In this document: in pieces, positions 12,461 through 21,608 of the stretch
Numbering within the stretch: position 1 is the first letter of the stretch
How the letters are laid out: each line of letters opens with the position of its first letter
Source: a virus
IMG/VR virus record: IMGVR_UViG_3300025057_000028
Location: 1-33,410 of that record
Direction: 5' to 3' (one strand)
Length of the DNA stretch: 33,410 nt
Program-made: the position numbers and the translations under genes
The notes under the pieces: model-generated
What the model was told of the DNA's origin: nothing
What the model saw: only the letters and a program-made list of their open reading frames with translations
The model's database searches: none

Positions 12461-12954
12461 TATTCAGTCTCCGTAGGGTAAGTCATTGTGATAATTACGC
12501 ACTCTATATCGTTGAAGTTAAAAAAGGCCTCTTGCGTTTCTGGCTTGCCCTCAACCTCTTTAATTAAATTCCTGTGGTGAGTTGTGTTTCTTACTGTATC
12601 TGTGACCCATCCAGTAAGGCCTTCACCCATAAAAAACTGTTCTGACATTGCCCAAAAGTCTGGGTCAGTCCAATATGAACGGCTGTTGTCTAAGTCTGGC
12701 GAGAACAATCCGACTGAAACTTTAGCCGACGAACCCTCTTTTACCCCAGCAAACCAACAAATAGTTTTGCCATCTTTGAAAAATTCAAAGTGAAAAGGTA
12801 ATTCCTCAAGTTGCTCTAACAACCAATCTTTGCAAGGACGCTCACCCATAATGTCCGAAGTTAGAGTTTCTCTTAACAAGAATTTTTCTGAGTCTGCATA
12901 AAGCGTTTCGAAAACATCTGGGCTAGGTTTAGTGTTTGAATATGTGTAAGCCAT
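12460..12954 (-). CDS. Unknown protein downstream of tail genes
   Basis: A 164-residue protein, acidic, with DVFETLYADSEKFLLRETLT and HFEFFKDGKTICWFAGVKEG. No membrane segment or signal is seen. It overlaps the tail protein stop by one base and the next mini-gene by one base, so it belongs to the tail-to-lysis transcript. It could be a small tail component or a host-adaptation factor such as an acetyltransferase-like fold, but no motif decides this. Confidence 0.7.
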   Translation of the reverse strand: MAYTYSNTKPSPDVFETLYADSEKFLLRETLTSDIMGERPCKDWLLEQLEELPFHFEFFKDGKTICWFAGVKEGSSAKVSVGLFSPDLDNSRSYWTDPDFWAMSEQFFMGEGLTGWVTDTVRNTTHHRNLIKEVEGKPETQEAFFNFNDIECVIITMTYPTETE

Positions 12955-13511
12955 TAGTTAAACACCACCGTTCTTGTTGTCCCAGTTGTGGTTGTTCCCC
13001 AAGCATTGCCAGAGGCACTCCACGTCCACTGCTTAACATTTGTGCTGGAGTCATAATTAAACGACGTTGCACTTGTTCTTGTGAATGTAGTGTTATGTGC
13101 TGTCAAAGAAGTAAAGCCAGTGTTTGTCGTGTCTGTGCCGATATTTCTTGCCCTAAAAAGGAAACTCCAGCTTGTGCCGTTATATATGCTAATGAGTTCG
13201 GCAGTAGCGTTGCCGTTATTTATAAAATCTATCGTGTTGTCAGAAATTGAACCTTGAATAGTCTGACCTAAGTCCAGACCGTATCCATAAGACTGAATTG
13301 CTTTAAACGACCAATTGCCAAGTGTGACATTAGTTGACCATAGTTGACTGCTTGCACCATAGAAACTACTAAACGTCATCTGACTATTTGCAGACGCACT
13401 AATCAAGCCACGAATGTCGCTGTCGTTCATCGAACACTGTGTGCCAGATGTGCCACCAGCTTCAACGTGCAAATCATTCAAGCTAATCTGTCCGCTACTT
13501 TGAAGAGGCAT
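12954..13511 (-). CDS. Putative tail protein next to the tail fibre
   Basis: A 185-residue Ser/Thr/Asn-rich protein without cysteines except C27. The start, SSGQISLNDLHVEAGG with MNDSDIRGLIS and MTFSSFYGAS following, is a pattern I recognise from small proteins placed after tail fibres in marine phages. The rest is a beta-rich, low-charge domain resembling a fibre tip or receptor-binding module. It overlaps the end of the tail fibre gene by 17 bases. Adhesion or fibre-tip function is inferred. Confidence 0.65.
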   Translation of the reverse strand: MPLQSSGQISLNDLHVEAGGTSGTQCSMNDSDIRGLISASANSQMTFSSFYGASSQLWSTNVTLGNWSFKAIQSYGYGLDLGQTIQGSISDNTIDFINNGNATAELISIYNGTSWSFLFRARNIGTDTTNTGFTSLTAHNTTFTRTSATSFNYDSSTNVKQWTWSASGNAWGTTTTGTTRTVVFN

Positions 13512-16065
13512 TTTCTAACTCCTCTACTTTTGCGCTAAGTTCCTTCACTGCCTCGACAAGCAAGCCAATCAACTGGTCATACTGCACAGTCTTATATGTC
13601 TCGCCTTCTTCGCCGTGGAACACAGCCTCATCCTCAATGACAGCAGAGGGAAGAACCTTCTCTACGTCTTGGGCAATCAAGCCAGCCGACTTGCGGTCAT
13701 CCTTGAGGTAGGTAAAGGTGCAACCATTAAGCTGCTGCACTTTGGTCACTGCGTTTTCAATCGGTGCAATGTCTTTCTTAAGGCGAATGTCTGAGACTGT
13801 AGTGGAGTATGCGACTACGTTGCCATCGACGTGGAGGTCGCCATCGGACTCAAGTTTCAGCCTATGCGTTACAGCCCCTGCATTACCTAAATAAACATTA
13901 AATGAATTGTCTGTATCACGAAGATACATCATGTTTGCGTAACCTTGACCTTGGCTGTCGGCATCGCCTGTGCAAATCCCAACACCAGCAGTATCGTTAT
14001 AAGTGTATAATGGCAGTCCACTACTTGAGGAGTAACCATTAATTTTTATAGCCGAGAGACTATCCGATGTAAGTTCAAGTATTTTGCTGGGCGAAGTCGT
14101 GCCAATCCCAACATTCCCGCTGCTGTCGATGCGCATAGCCTCTGAGGCGTTAGCACCAAACGCCATATGATTTGTTGCGTGTCGATAAGAGATATATCCA
14201 GCGTCATCGTCTGCACTGTCACCAAAAAACAACTCTGTATAACCAGATGTGTCTGTAACTTTAATTGCAGCCGCAGTATTTGAGCCGTTATTTACTTCAA
14301 AAACTTGAGTGGGCGAATCAGTCCCCACCCCAACTCGGTCATTCGTGCTGTCAACATACAGCGTGTCAGTGTCAACAGTCAGCCCATCAGCCGTGACCGT
14401 GCCAGTGACATCAATGCCTGTGCTGCTGGTGGTCAGTTTGAGTGACGCATCATAATATAAGCTAGTTGCGGCATTTAAAGTTGAAGCAAAATATGTTTCG
14501 CCAGTTGAGCTTCTAAGGCGAAGCTCGTCTGCTTGCATAAAAATAAATTGACCGCTTGCGGCATTTATAAAGTTATATGTTCCATCATGATAAATCTGCA
14601 AGTCAGAGCCAGCACCGAAGATGGCTTTGTTGTTGTCGCCAAATGACAGATTGCCCGTCATTGTGTCGCCGGACTTAGCAACCAATGAAGCACCATCAGC
14701 ATAAGCATCTACCCAAGATGTGCCGTTATAGACTTTCATCTCCCCATCAGTGCTGTTGAAATACAACGCCCCGGCTACCAGTGCATCGCCATCATTATCA
14801 ACAGTTGGGTCGGATGTTTTTGTTCCGAGGTAGCGGTCATCAAAGCTATCAAATGAAGCTAACGCGCTATCCCTCGCACTCTCGGCTGCGGTCTGTGCAT
14901 TAGACGCAGAGGTAGCAGATGCAGCAGCAGCAGTGGCAGAGGAGGCTGCATTTGTCTCAGATGTGCCAGCATTAGTCGCGCTGGTTGCAGCGTTAGTTGC
15001 GCTAGTAGCTGCATTGGTTTCGCTTGTGCCAGCGTTAGTCTCGCTGGTCGCAGCAGCAGTAGCACTACTAGCCGCAGCAGTAGCACTCGTAGAGGCCGCA
15101 GAAGCACTCGTAGAGGCTGCGGTAGCTGAAGTAGAGGCATTGGTGGCCGAGGTTGCAGCATTAGTCTCAGAGGTCGCTGCGTTGGTTTCTGAGGTAGCAG
15201 CATTAGTAGCTGACGTTGCAGCCTCAGACGCTTTCGTCGTTGCTGTGCTTTCGCTGGATGCGGCGTTCGTCTCACTCGTGGCTGCGTTGGTTTCCGACGT
15301 AGCTGCGGCTGTCGCACTAGCGGCAGCAGCAGTGGCCGACGCAGCGGCATTGGTGGCTTGTGTCGCAGCGTATGACGCATCAATCACCAAGTCCCACTTG
15401 GCTACATCAGCATTGCTGCTAATCGGTGTTGTGCCGCTGGATGTGTGAGACGTGTTGACGCGATAGATATTATAGTTAGACGCATCACGAACAATGTCGC
15501 GCACAGTGTAGGCGGTACCAGCAGCCCAGTCGCCGCGCCAGTTACCAATGTCCTCACCCACAATCGGGTTGCCGTTATCGTCAAACGCAAGCGTCTTGCC
15601 AGCGCGCGATGAAGCAGTCGGCAGCTCCATATTCAGAGAGCCGCCATCTTCTACTAGAGCCGGGTCGTAGACCGGCGCGCGCATTGTACGCTTAGCTTCT
15701 TCTGCGACTTGCTGGTCGAAGATAACAAGACTATCGAGCTGCTCGTTCAGAGCTGAGGCACGCAAGTCACCAGCGGTCACAAAGTCTGTAACGCGCTCAA
15801 GGTCGCGCGCGCCGACGACAACAATCTGGTCAGCGTTAACAGGTGTCTGCGGCACATTGGTGGCGACAATCAACGTAACAGAGCCAGTGCCGTTTGCGTT
15901 TATCGAAACGGTGTAATCTGTTGTCAGTGTGAGCTTGGTCGCGTTGAAGTAAACGGTGATGTCCGTTTGCTCCAAAATCTCAAAGCTAAACGCGTACGGC
16001 CCCAAGCCAGCGGAGCCGCTATAAACGACCCGACGGGTCACTGCGTTGATACTATAATCAGCCAT
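13495..16065 (-). CDS. Tail fibre with T7-type N-terminus and S74 chaperone
   Basis: An 856-residue fibre. Residues 1-70 (SINAVTRRVVYSGSAGLGPY) resemble the N-terminal anchor of the T7 gp17 family, which attaches to the tail. Residues about 227-396 are an Ala/Ser/Thr/Asn repeat coiled coil. Later parts contain GVGTDSPT and GIGTTSPS-type beta repeats seen in shaft domains. The C-terminus (about 750-856) is a Peptidase_S74 intramolecular chaperone with SDIRLKKDI, KSAGLIAQDVEKVLPS and YDQLIGLLVEAVKEL. This domain helps trimer folding and then cuts itself off, so mature fibres would be shorter. AGAGGT lies eight bases before the ATG, with a possible promoter upstream. Confidence 0.9.
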   Translation of the reverse strand: MADYSINAVTRRVVYSGSAGLGPYAFSFEILEQTDITVYFNATKLTLTTDYTVSINANGTGSVTLIVATNVPQTPVNADQIVVVGARDLERVTDFVTAGDLRASALNEQLDSLVIFDQQVAEEAKRTMRAPVYDPALVEDGGSLNMELPTASSRAGKTLAFDDNGNPIVGEDIGNWRGDWAAGTAYTVRDIVRDASNYNIYRVNTSHTSSGTTPISSNADVAKWDLVIDASYAATQATNAAASATAAAASATAAATSETNAATSETNAASSESTATTKASEAATSATNAATSETNAATSETNAATSATNASTSATAASTSASAASTSATAAASSATAAATSETNAGTSETNAATSATNAATSATNAGTSETNAASSATAAAASATSASNAQTAAESARDSALASFDSFDDRYLGTKTSDPTVDNDGDALVAGALYFNSTDGEMKVYNGTSWVDAYADGASLVAKSGDTMTGNLSFGDNNKAIFGAGSDLQIYHDGTYNFINAASGQFIFMQADELRLRSSTGETYFASTLNAATSLYYDASLKLTTSSTGIDVTGTVTADGLTVDTDTLYVDSTNDRVGVGTDSPTQVFEVNNGSNTAAAIKVTDTSGYTELFFGDSADDDAGYISYRHATNHMAFGANASEAMRIDSSGNVGIGTTSPSKILELTSDSLSAIKINGYSSSSGLPLYTYNDTAGVGICTGDADSQGQGYANMMYLRDTDNSFNVYLGNAGAVTHRLKLESDGDLHVDGNVVAYSTTVSDIRLKKDIAPIENAVTKVQQLNGCTFTYLKDDRKSAGLIAQDVEKVLPSAVIEDEAVFHGEEGETYKTVQYDQLIGLLVEAVKELSAKVEELENASSK
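14880..15385. repeat. Tandem degenerate repeats in the tail fibre
   Basis: About 500 bases encode tandem heptad-like units such as SATNAAT, SETNAAT and SATAAAS with changed letters between copies. The protein region is rich in small residues and would form a trimeric coiled coil. Such repeats shorten or lengthen by recombination, and assembly errors are possible here too. Confidence 0.85.
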
Positions 16066-16084
16066 CTATCTTACCTCTGGTTGC

Positions 16085-16090
16085 ATTATA
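16085..16090 (-). promoter_or_regulatory. Possible -10 box upstream of the tail fibre gene
   Basis: TATAAT on the leftward strand, within TGTATAATG, lies 20 bases before the fibre ATG in the 31-bp gap after the 956-residue gene. No good -35 hexamer is found at 16-18 bases upstream (TTTTGG or TTTGGA at best), so the promoter may be weak or may not exist. Confidence 0.35.
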
Positions 16091-16096
16091 CATGAT

Positions 16097-18967
16097 TTAC
16101 TGCGCATCCAAAATCTTCTCGTTGAATAGAGCATCCTGCTGACGCATCAATTTCATCGCTTCAGATTTCTTGTCACTAACGATGTTGCTTAAAAGCCTTT
16201 GCTTGTCTTCGTTCATTTCTAGCGACTGATAGAAATCACCGTCTATCAAGTTCATCATATTGTCTAACATTGTTTCGCCGTGCCTGTAGCCAATATTTCC
16301 CGGCAGGTTGCCGCTGTTATCAACTTCATTCATATAAGTGATAAGGGTGTTGTACTGAACTGCATTAAGCAAAACACCGTATTCTTTTTTGCGCGGCATC
16401 GGTACGCCTAGCCCCAGCGATACCAGCTCCTCATCCACTGGTGCGTATTTGGTGTTCTTGATACGGATAGGAGAGAACATCTCCCAAAAAGCACCAGTAC
16501 CAGTCATCCTCTCTTCGCCCCACAGGTTCAAGCTCGGCGGCAGGTCTCTGTTGAACAGTGGGTTGCGTGACTTGGCACGTTGCAGCGCAGTGTAGAAACC
16601 ACGCACGAAGGCAGGTGTCGTCGTCGGGTCTTCGCCGAATAAGCCCTCCTCTGGCAGCATAGTGCTACGAGCTGTCGGGTCTTGCATACGTGCAATGCCA
16701 GCGCCGAATGCCGACTGCAATGGAACAAAAGAAAGAGCGGCCTCTGTGCCTTTCTGCGCAAGCAGCTCAGTGAGAGCCTCAAACTGACTAGCACCATCAG
16801 GCTGGTTCAGCACACGGCCCAAGTCCTTTACGGCATCAAGCATAGGCAGCTCTTGCATATAGCCAGCGATGCCGACCACGGCAGCGGTGGCAAGCGTATC
16901 CAGCACAGCTGGGTCTTCTTCGTATTGGGCGTAATATGCAAAGTCAGCAGCCATAGCCAATAGACCAGAAATCGGGTCGAGACGTGAAAACGTCACCGAC
17001 TTATATGTGCCGTCGTCTTGCTTAAAGTTAATCGAGTAGAGCTGTATGCCTTGACGCATAAGAGCCTGACGAGCTGTTCGGTCAGGTGGCCCTGAACCCA
17101 TAATGATTACGTTACGGTCAGGGTCGTCTATGCCCATCGCCTGATACGCAAAAGTTGCCATAAGAGCAGAGCCAGTTGCCACCTGAGCTAAGGCAAGGTC
17201 AGCTTCACGACCACCAGCCATCAGGGTTCTGTAAAAGTTAGGGTTAGCCAACATAGCCGGGCTTCTAGCCAGCGTCTCTTTCATTACGTTGACTGGCGTT
17301 TTGTAGAACGGCACAAACAGCTTAGCAACAGGGTGGCTGGTAACGCCCTGCATATCGCCTAAGAAGCCGTCTAGGTCGCCCTGAAACGTCATCGTTCTTG
17401 CTGCTTCTTGCGCGTCGGTAACAAGGCCAGCAGGCGGGTTATTAAGTATGCGCACCTCTTCGGCCACAGCAGCAGCTTTGGCCTCGTCAACCGTCTTGCC
17501 TGCGTCGATAGCAGCGTCGTACATCTCAGCGCCACGCAGTGAAGCCATAACGCGCAGCTCACTGCGGTAAGCTATACCCTTAAAGAACTCATCTTCAGCC
17601 AAAAGCGCACGACCACCCATACGCGCCTGAATGCCAAGAATATTTACAAAACCAGCACCGACGTTGCCATTTCTAATTTGCTCAGTAATAACACGCGGGT
17701 CGCCAGTCGTACCAATCGCACGGCGATTACGCACGTCAATCTTAGACGCAATGTCTGTAGGCTCTTCAGTAAAAGCCGTACGACCAGCAACAAGCAATGC
17801 GTCTTTGTAGCTTTCCCGTATAGCATCAAGACGAATAAGCGCCTCACGTATACGCACGCGGTCTGACGTGCCCGTCACCGCAGAGCGAACCTTACCGATG
17901 CCACTGGCAACAGCAGTCTCTGCAATGCGTGTCATCATAAAGATGGCATTACCTGCGATGTTGACGGCGTGTGTTGCTGGGTGCGTAAGGATTGAGTTAA
18001 TCCAAACTTCTGTAATTACGTCCATAGTTTTGGCAAGTATGCCCTGCTGCACAAACTTAGATTTGCCAGCGCGGGTCGGGATTGCCATATACAGCTCGCC
18101 CAAGAACTCAACGTCTTGCACGTCCTCTGCCCCAAACAAAGCGTTAAGCTCACCAGCGCGGCGACCCAGCACGCCATCACTAAGTTTGCTTGCCATATAC
18201 AGCGTGCGGCCTGCCTCACTAACTGAACCTGACAGATTGGCGTATAGGTTCGCCTCAACCGTCATCAGCTTAAAAAACTTCTCAAACGCTGCTTGGCGCT
18301 CTGCGCCTTCAGGTAACCTACGAGCCGCTTCCAACGCCTCGATAGTTTCGTTTGTTACTTGGCGCGCAGCTATCAGACCAGCCAAAATCTTCTCAGCAGT
18401 TTCGCCAGTGCCCGGCGCGCGACCCAACCATTCAGCAACGATATTGTCCATACCCTGCTGCATAGCCATCTCTTCGAGCTTCTCCATATTGAGAACGCCG
18501 CGACGCTGTGCTTCAAACAAACCAGAGTTTGCGTCTTTGACTTTAGCAAGATGCTCACCCACATCATATGCGTCGATGTTGTCACCGATACGCACGACGT
18601 TTATGCCTTTAGTGTATTCACCACCAATAGCCTCTGCCAGCTCAGCGACCTCTTCTGGTGTCGCCTCACGCACGACCATACTTGCGCCAATCTGCTGCAC
18701 GGGCTTGTCGGGGATAGGCGGCACGACCTTCTTCTCAGCTTCGCTCATGCGCTTAGCCACGCCGACGACGACATCTTTCAAGCCTGCTACCTTAATAGGC
18801 TCAGGCTCTTGCGTCTCGACAATCTCAGGCTCGCCAAGCAAACCCTCATACGGATTTGGCTCAGCCGGGTCTAGGTCTACTGGCTGCTCAAACTGCGTAT
18901 CGTTCAGCTCTTCTTGCGTGCTGAGCTGGTCGATGCGTTGCTCTATGCTATCCTTAGAGATTGCCAT
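16097..18967 (-). CDS. Large internal virion (ejection) protein, polyvalent-type
   Basis: A 956-residue protein, last of the set between tail tubes and fibre and so in the place of T7 gp15/gp16 ejection proteins. The first 130 residues are acidic and Pro-rich, probably flexible. The centre has ITEVWINSILTHPATHAVNI, a segment common in large polyvalent phage proteins, followed by hydrophobic stretches (AGNAIFMMTRIAETAVASGI). The C-terminal half is mainly helical. I see no lysozyme or transglycosylase active site. It is probably carried in the capsid and injected with the DNA. It overlaps the previous gene by 14 bases. Confidence 0.75.
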   Translation of the reverse strand: MAISKDSIEQRIDQLSTQEELNDTQFEQPVDLDPAEPNPYEGLLGEPEIVETQEPEPIKVAGLKDVVVGVAKRMSEAEKKVVPPIPDKPVQQIGASMVVREATPEEVAELAEAIGGEYTKGINVVRIGDNIDAYDVGEHLAKVKDANSGLFEAQRRGVLNMEKLEEMAMQQGMDNIVAEWLGRAPGTGETAEKILAGLIAARQVTNETIEALEAARRLPEGAERQAAFEKFFKLMTVEANLYANLSGSVSEAGRTLYMASKLSDGVLGRRAGELNALFGAEDVQDVEFLGELYMAIPTRAGKSKFVQQGILAKTMDVITEVWINSILTHPATHAVNIAGNAIFMMTRIAETAVASGIGKVRSAVTGTSDRVRIREALIRLDAIRESYKDALLVAGRTAFTEEPTDIASKIDVRNRRAIGTTGDPRVITEQIRNGNVGAGFVNILGIQARMGGRALLAEDEFFKGIAYRSELRVMASLRGAEMYDAAIDAGKTVDEAKAAAVAEEVRILNNPPAGLVTDAQEAARTMTFQGDLDGFLGDMQGVTSHPVAKLFVPFYKTPVNVMKETLARSPAMLANPNFYRTLMAGGREADLALAQVATGSALMATFAYQAMGIDDPDRNVIIMGSGPPDRTARQALMRQGIQLYSINFKQDDGTYKSVTFSRLDPISGLLAMAADFAYYAQYEEDPAVLDTLATAAVVGIAGYMQELPMLDAVKDLGRVLNQPDGASQFEALTELLAQKGTEAALSFVPLQSAFGAGIARMQDPTARSTMLPEEGLFGEDPTTTPAFVRGFYTALQRAKSRNPLFNRDLPPSLNLWGEERMTGTGAFWEMFSPIRIKNTKYAPVDEELVSLGLGVPMPRKKEYGVLLNAVQYNTLITYMNEVDNSGNLPGNIGYRHGETMLDNMMNLIDGDFYQSLEMNEDKQRLLSNIVSDKKSEAMKLMRQQDALFNEKILDAQ

Positions 18968-21608
18968 CTGTTTCCTCTTTCGGTTTTAGTGCAGCGCCAA
19001 CACCGACGGCAGCAGGTACTGCAAACAACGGTTGGCCTTCTTTTGCCATTGTCTTCAATTTGTCAGTAATACGCAAGGCTTTGGTCGTTTGTGGGTCACC
19101 GTCAATGCTAATTTCGATGTCCTCAACTTTAGCTTCTTCGTCCAGCTTCTTGGCAACGTTGCCCGTAGCCTTCGGCAGTACCTTGTCGTAATACGTCTCA
19201 AGGCCTTGTTCGTTCCAACGGTCAAACTGCACGTCGCCCGGTGTCCACGCAATATAATCGTAGCCCTCATCGGCAGCTTTGCGGATTAGACGGCGCATAG
19301 ACATCTCTGTCCACTTGTCGGTCTTGCCGACCAGTGGGCCTTCAGGTGTGCCAATCTTTTTGGGCATCATTTTCTTTTCATACTCAATGGCGTCTTCTGC
19401 CTGCTTCCTCGTGGCGAATCGTTGTTCGCCACGAATAAATACTACTGGTGGGGTGTCGCCTAACTGTTCATCGCCTTCTATGTTGTACACAGTAAAGTAA
19501 GTTTCACCTGTTCGCGGGTCTTTGCTCTCGTAAATAGTAAAGTCTGTTTTTTCTGTCGCGCCAAAGCCGCGACGACGACCAATCTGCGCCCAGTCGCTTT
19601 GCAGCTCTTCGATGTAAAGCACGCGGCCTACGTCGTCAAAATTAGTCTCAGTTGTAATAAACCTGCCGTCTTCTGTGCGACGGCCCAACTTGCGGTCACT
19701 CAAACGAGCGTGCGCAACAACATCATCCTCTTGCCAGTGAGGTGATGGCATACGGTTTTCCATTACACTAGAAAGGCGCTGTTGTTTTTGTAACGCCTCA
19801 AACTCATTAGCCTCAGCCACCCTTAAGGCCTCAGATGGCCTAACGACTATCTGGCTAGGGCGGCGCTCTTTTTCTGCTTGTATCTTGTCGCCAAGCTCTT
19901 TGAGCCTTGCTTCTTGTGCCTCGTTTAATTTGAACGACGGGTCACCCTTGTAGCCGGGGTTGGTCAGCAATACCTCGCGGTAGTTCTCCGCACCCTCTTG
20001 CGTGTATTCGGAATACTGTGTGTCACCTGCGCCAATGTCGAGGCCACGGTCAATAGCGTCTTGCTGCACCTGCACCTGCGCCTCGTTAAGTGAGTATACG
20101 TCGGTTATGTCATCGACGGCTTGGTTCTGATAGGTGACATAGTAGCCCGTGTCGTCATTGCCGACGATGCGGTAGTCTTCAAGCGCACCCTCGCCGTTCA
20201 CCTCGTAATATGGATTATTAAAATAGTTTTCTCTGGCAATATCACTAAGCTCAGCATCAACTTCCCAGCCGATATTCTTAACATCTACGTCAGGGTGCTT
20301 AGCTTGTATACGTGCCAGCACCTCTGGTTCTACGTTTACGAAGCGACCACCTGTAGCCTGCATCAGCTCTTTGTATGCAGCGACACCAGACGTTACATCG
20401 TATCCCCTGTTCTCAAGAGCCAGCTCTAAGTAGTCGTCATCGCCAGAGTTGATTTCATCGTCTATTCGTTCACGATGAAAATTTATTTCTTCATAATCAT
20501 CTATAACTTCTGGGTTGCCAAAGCTCTGGTGCGTGTCAGGATTTAGCGTGCCACCCTGATAGGTAATCTCTTCCAGCTTGACCTTGTTCTGGTCGATAAA
20601 GTCCATAGCCTCTTGCTTGGTCAGCTTCGGATTGGCCTCTAGGAACTCATCGAGGCCCGTCCACTTCAGCTCGTCAGCCTTAACGCCAGCGTTAAGCATC
20701 TGCCCCTTGAGCTGCGGCCCGGTCAGCTTCTCTTGCTTTAGATTGTCGATGAACTCTTGCGCGCGGCTGTAGAAGCCTAGCTCATCTTGTTTGCGCGTCG
20801 GAATTTTTTTTTGAGCCTTCTGAAGTGTACGAAGCAACTCATCGCCTGTTATAATCTGGGTATCGTCAAGACCCGGCGCAACAGTTTCAGCCGCGCGTTT
20901 TTCTGTGGCCAAATCCCTAATGATGCCACGCGTCTCGTCATCGAGCGCTTCGATTACTTCACGCGGTTGCATAGCTATAGTTTTGCGCGGGTCAATCTTT
21001 GCCTGTATCTCTGGGCCAATAGCGCCCAGCTCACTAGCCGCACCGCGCTGGCGGCGGATTACATCGCGCGCTACGCGTGTTGCAAGTTGCACACCTTTGG
21101 GCAGGCCAACAACCTCGCCAGCGAGCTGGGCCTGACGCGTCATAGCCTGCGCGCGCTCATCACCCTCTGGTGCAAGTTCTAAAAAGCTAGGCGCGATGAG
21201 GCTAAGTAAATCAGACACGGCTTCGGTGCCGTACTTGGCCGACATCTCTTCAACACCAGAAACAAAAGCATCGAGACGCTCACCTTCTTCAGCCGCAAGG
21301 GAGCGGCCAATGCCGTATGCTAAGCCAGCGATGTCACCGGGCGCGCCAACAGCACCAGACACAGCGCCCTTTGCAAGTGCGCCTGTGGTGCGTGCTAGGT
21401 CAGCCGGTATCATAGACGGGTCACGTTCCCCAGTAGCGTAAGGCGATGTGCCTTGACGCATCGGCGCGCGTAGCTTGCCCAGCTCCTCAGCAGTGGGCAT
21501 AACCATCTGAGCGCGCAGCGCACCAGTCTCGTCACGCACCATCTGCATCTCCTGCCCGGTGGAGTACAGGTCGTGGGTATTCATAAACTCGTTTTTCAAG
21601 CTGCTCAT
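18954..21608 (-). CDS. Large internal virion protein with polyvalent-protein domain
   Basis: An 884-residue protein. The first 190 residues include small-residue-rich helices (ALAKGAVSGAVGAPGDIAGL) that might insert into a membrane. The middle is acidic, and the C-terminal third (about residues 655-815) carries LYIEELQSDWAQIGRRRGF and later RRLIRKAADEGYDYIAWTPG. This pair of motifs is widespread in large polyvalent proteins of phages and mobile elements. Its biochemical function is not known to me with certainty. The ATG overlaps the stop of the 540-residue gene by one base. A role as an injected protein is inferred from position. Confidence 0.7.
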   Translation of the reverse strand: MSSLKNEFMNTHDLYSTGQEMQMVRDETGALRAQMVMPTAEELGKLRAPMRQGTSPYATGERDPSMIPADLARTTGALAKGAVSGAVGAPGDIAGLAYGIGRSLAAEEGERLDAFVSGVEEMSAKYGTEAVSDLLSLIAPSFLELAPEGDERAQAMTRQAQLAGEVVGLPKGVQLATRVARDVIRRQRGAASELGAIGPEIQAKIDPRKTIAMQPREVIEALDDETRGIIRDLATEKRAAETVAPGLDDTQIITGDELLRTLQKAQKKIPTRKQDELGFYSRAQEFIDNLKQEKLTGPQLKGQMLNAGVKADELKWTGLDEFLEANPKLTKQEAMDFIDQNKVKLEEITYQGGTLNPDTHQSFGNPEVIDDYEEINFHRERIDDEINSGDDDYLELALENRGYDVTSGVAAYKELMQATGGRFVNVEPEVLARIQAKHPDVDVKNIGWEVDAELSDIARENYFNNPYYEVNGEGALEDYRIVGNDDTGYYVTYQNQAVDDITDVYSLNEAQVQVQQDAIDRGLDIGAGDTQYSEYTQEGAENYREVLLTNPGYKGDPSFKLNEAQEARLKELGDKIQAEKERRPSQIVVRPSEALRVAEANEFEALQKQQRLSSVMENRMPSPHWQEDDVVAHARLSDRKLGRRTEDGRFITTETNFDDVGRVLYIEELQSDWAQIGRRRGFGATEKTDFTIYESKDPRTGETYFTVYNIEGDEQLGDTPPVVFIRGEQRFATRKQAEDAIEYEKKMMPKKIGTPEGPLVGKTDKWTEMSMRRLIRKAADEGYDYIAWTPGDVQFDRWNEQGLETYYDKVLPKATGNVAKKLDEEAKVEDIEISIDGDPQTTKALRITDKLKTMAKEGQPLFAVPAAVGVGAALKPKEETDGNL

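Noticed and set aside
14933-15448. Long rightward frame of Val/Ala/Leu across the tail fibre repeat
   Set aside because: It is the antisense of Ala/Ser/Thr repeats, has no ribosome binding site and lies wholly within the fibre gene.
17868-18989. Rightward frame of 373 codons opposite the 956-residue gene
   Set aside because: Composition is that of an antisense shadow (high Ser/Pro/Arg), with no recognisable domain and no promoter or neighbours on that strand.
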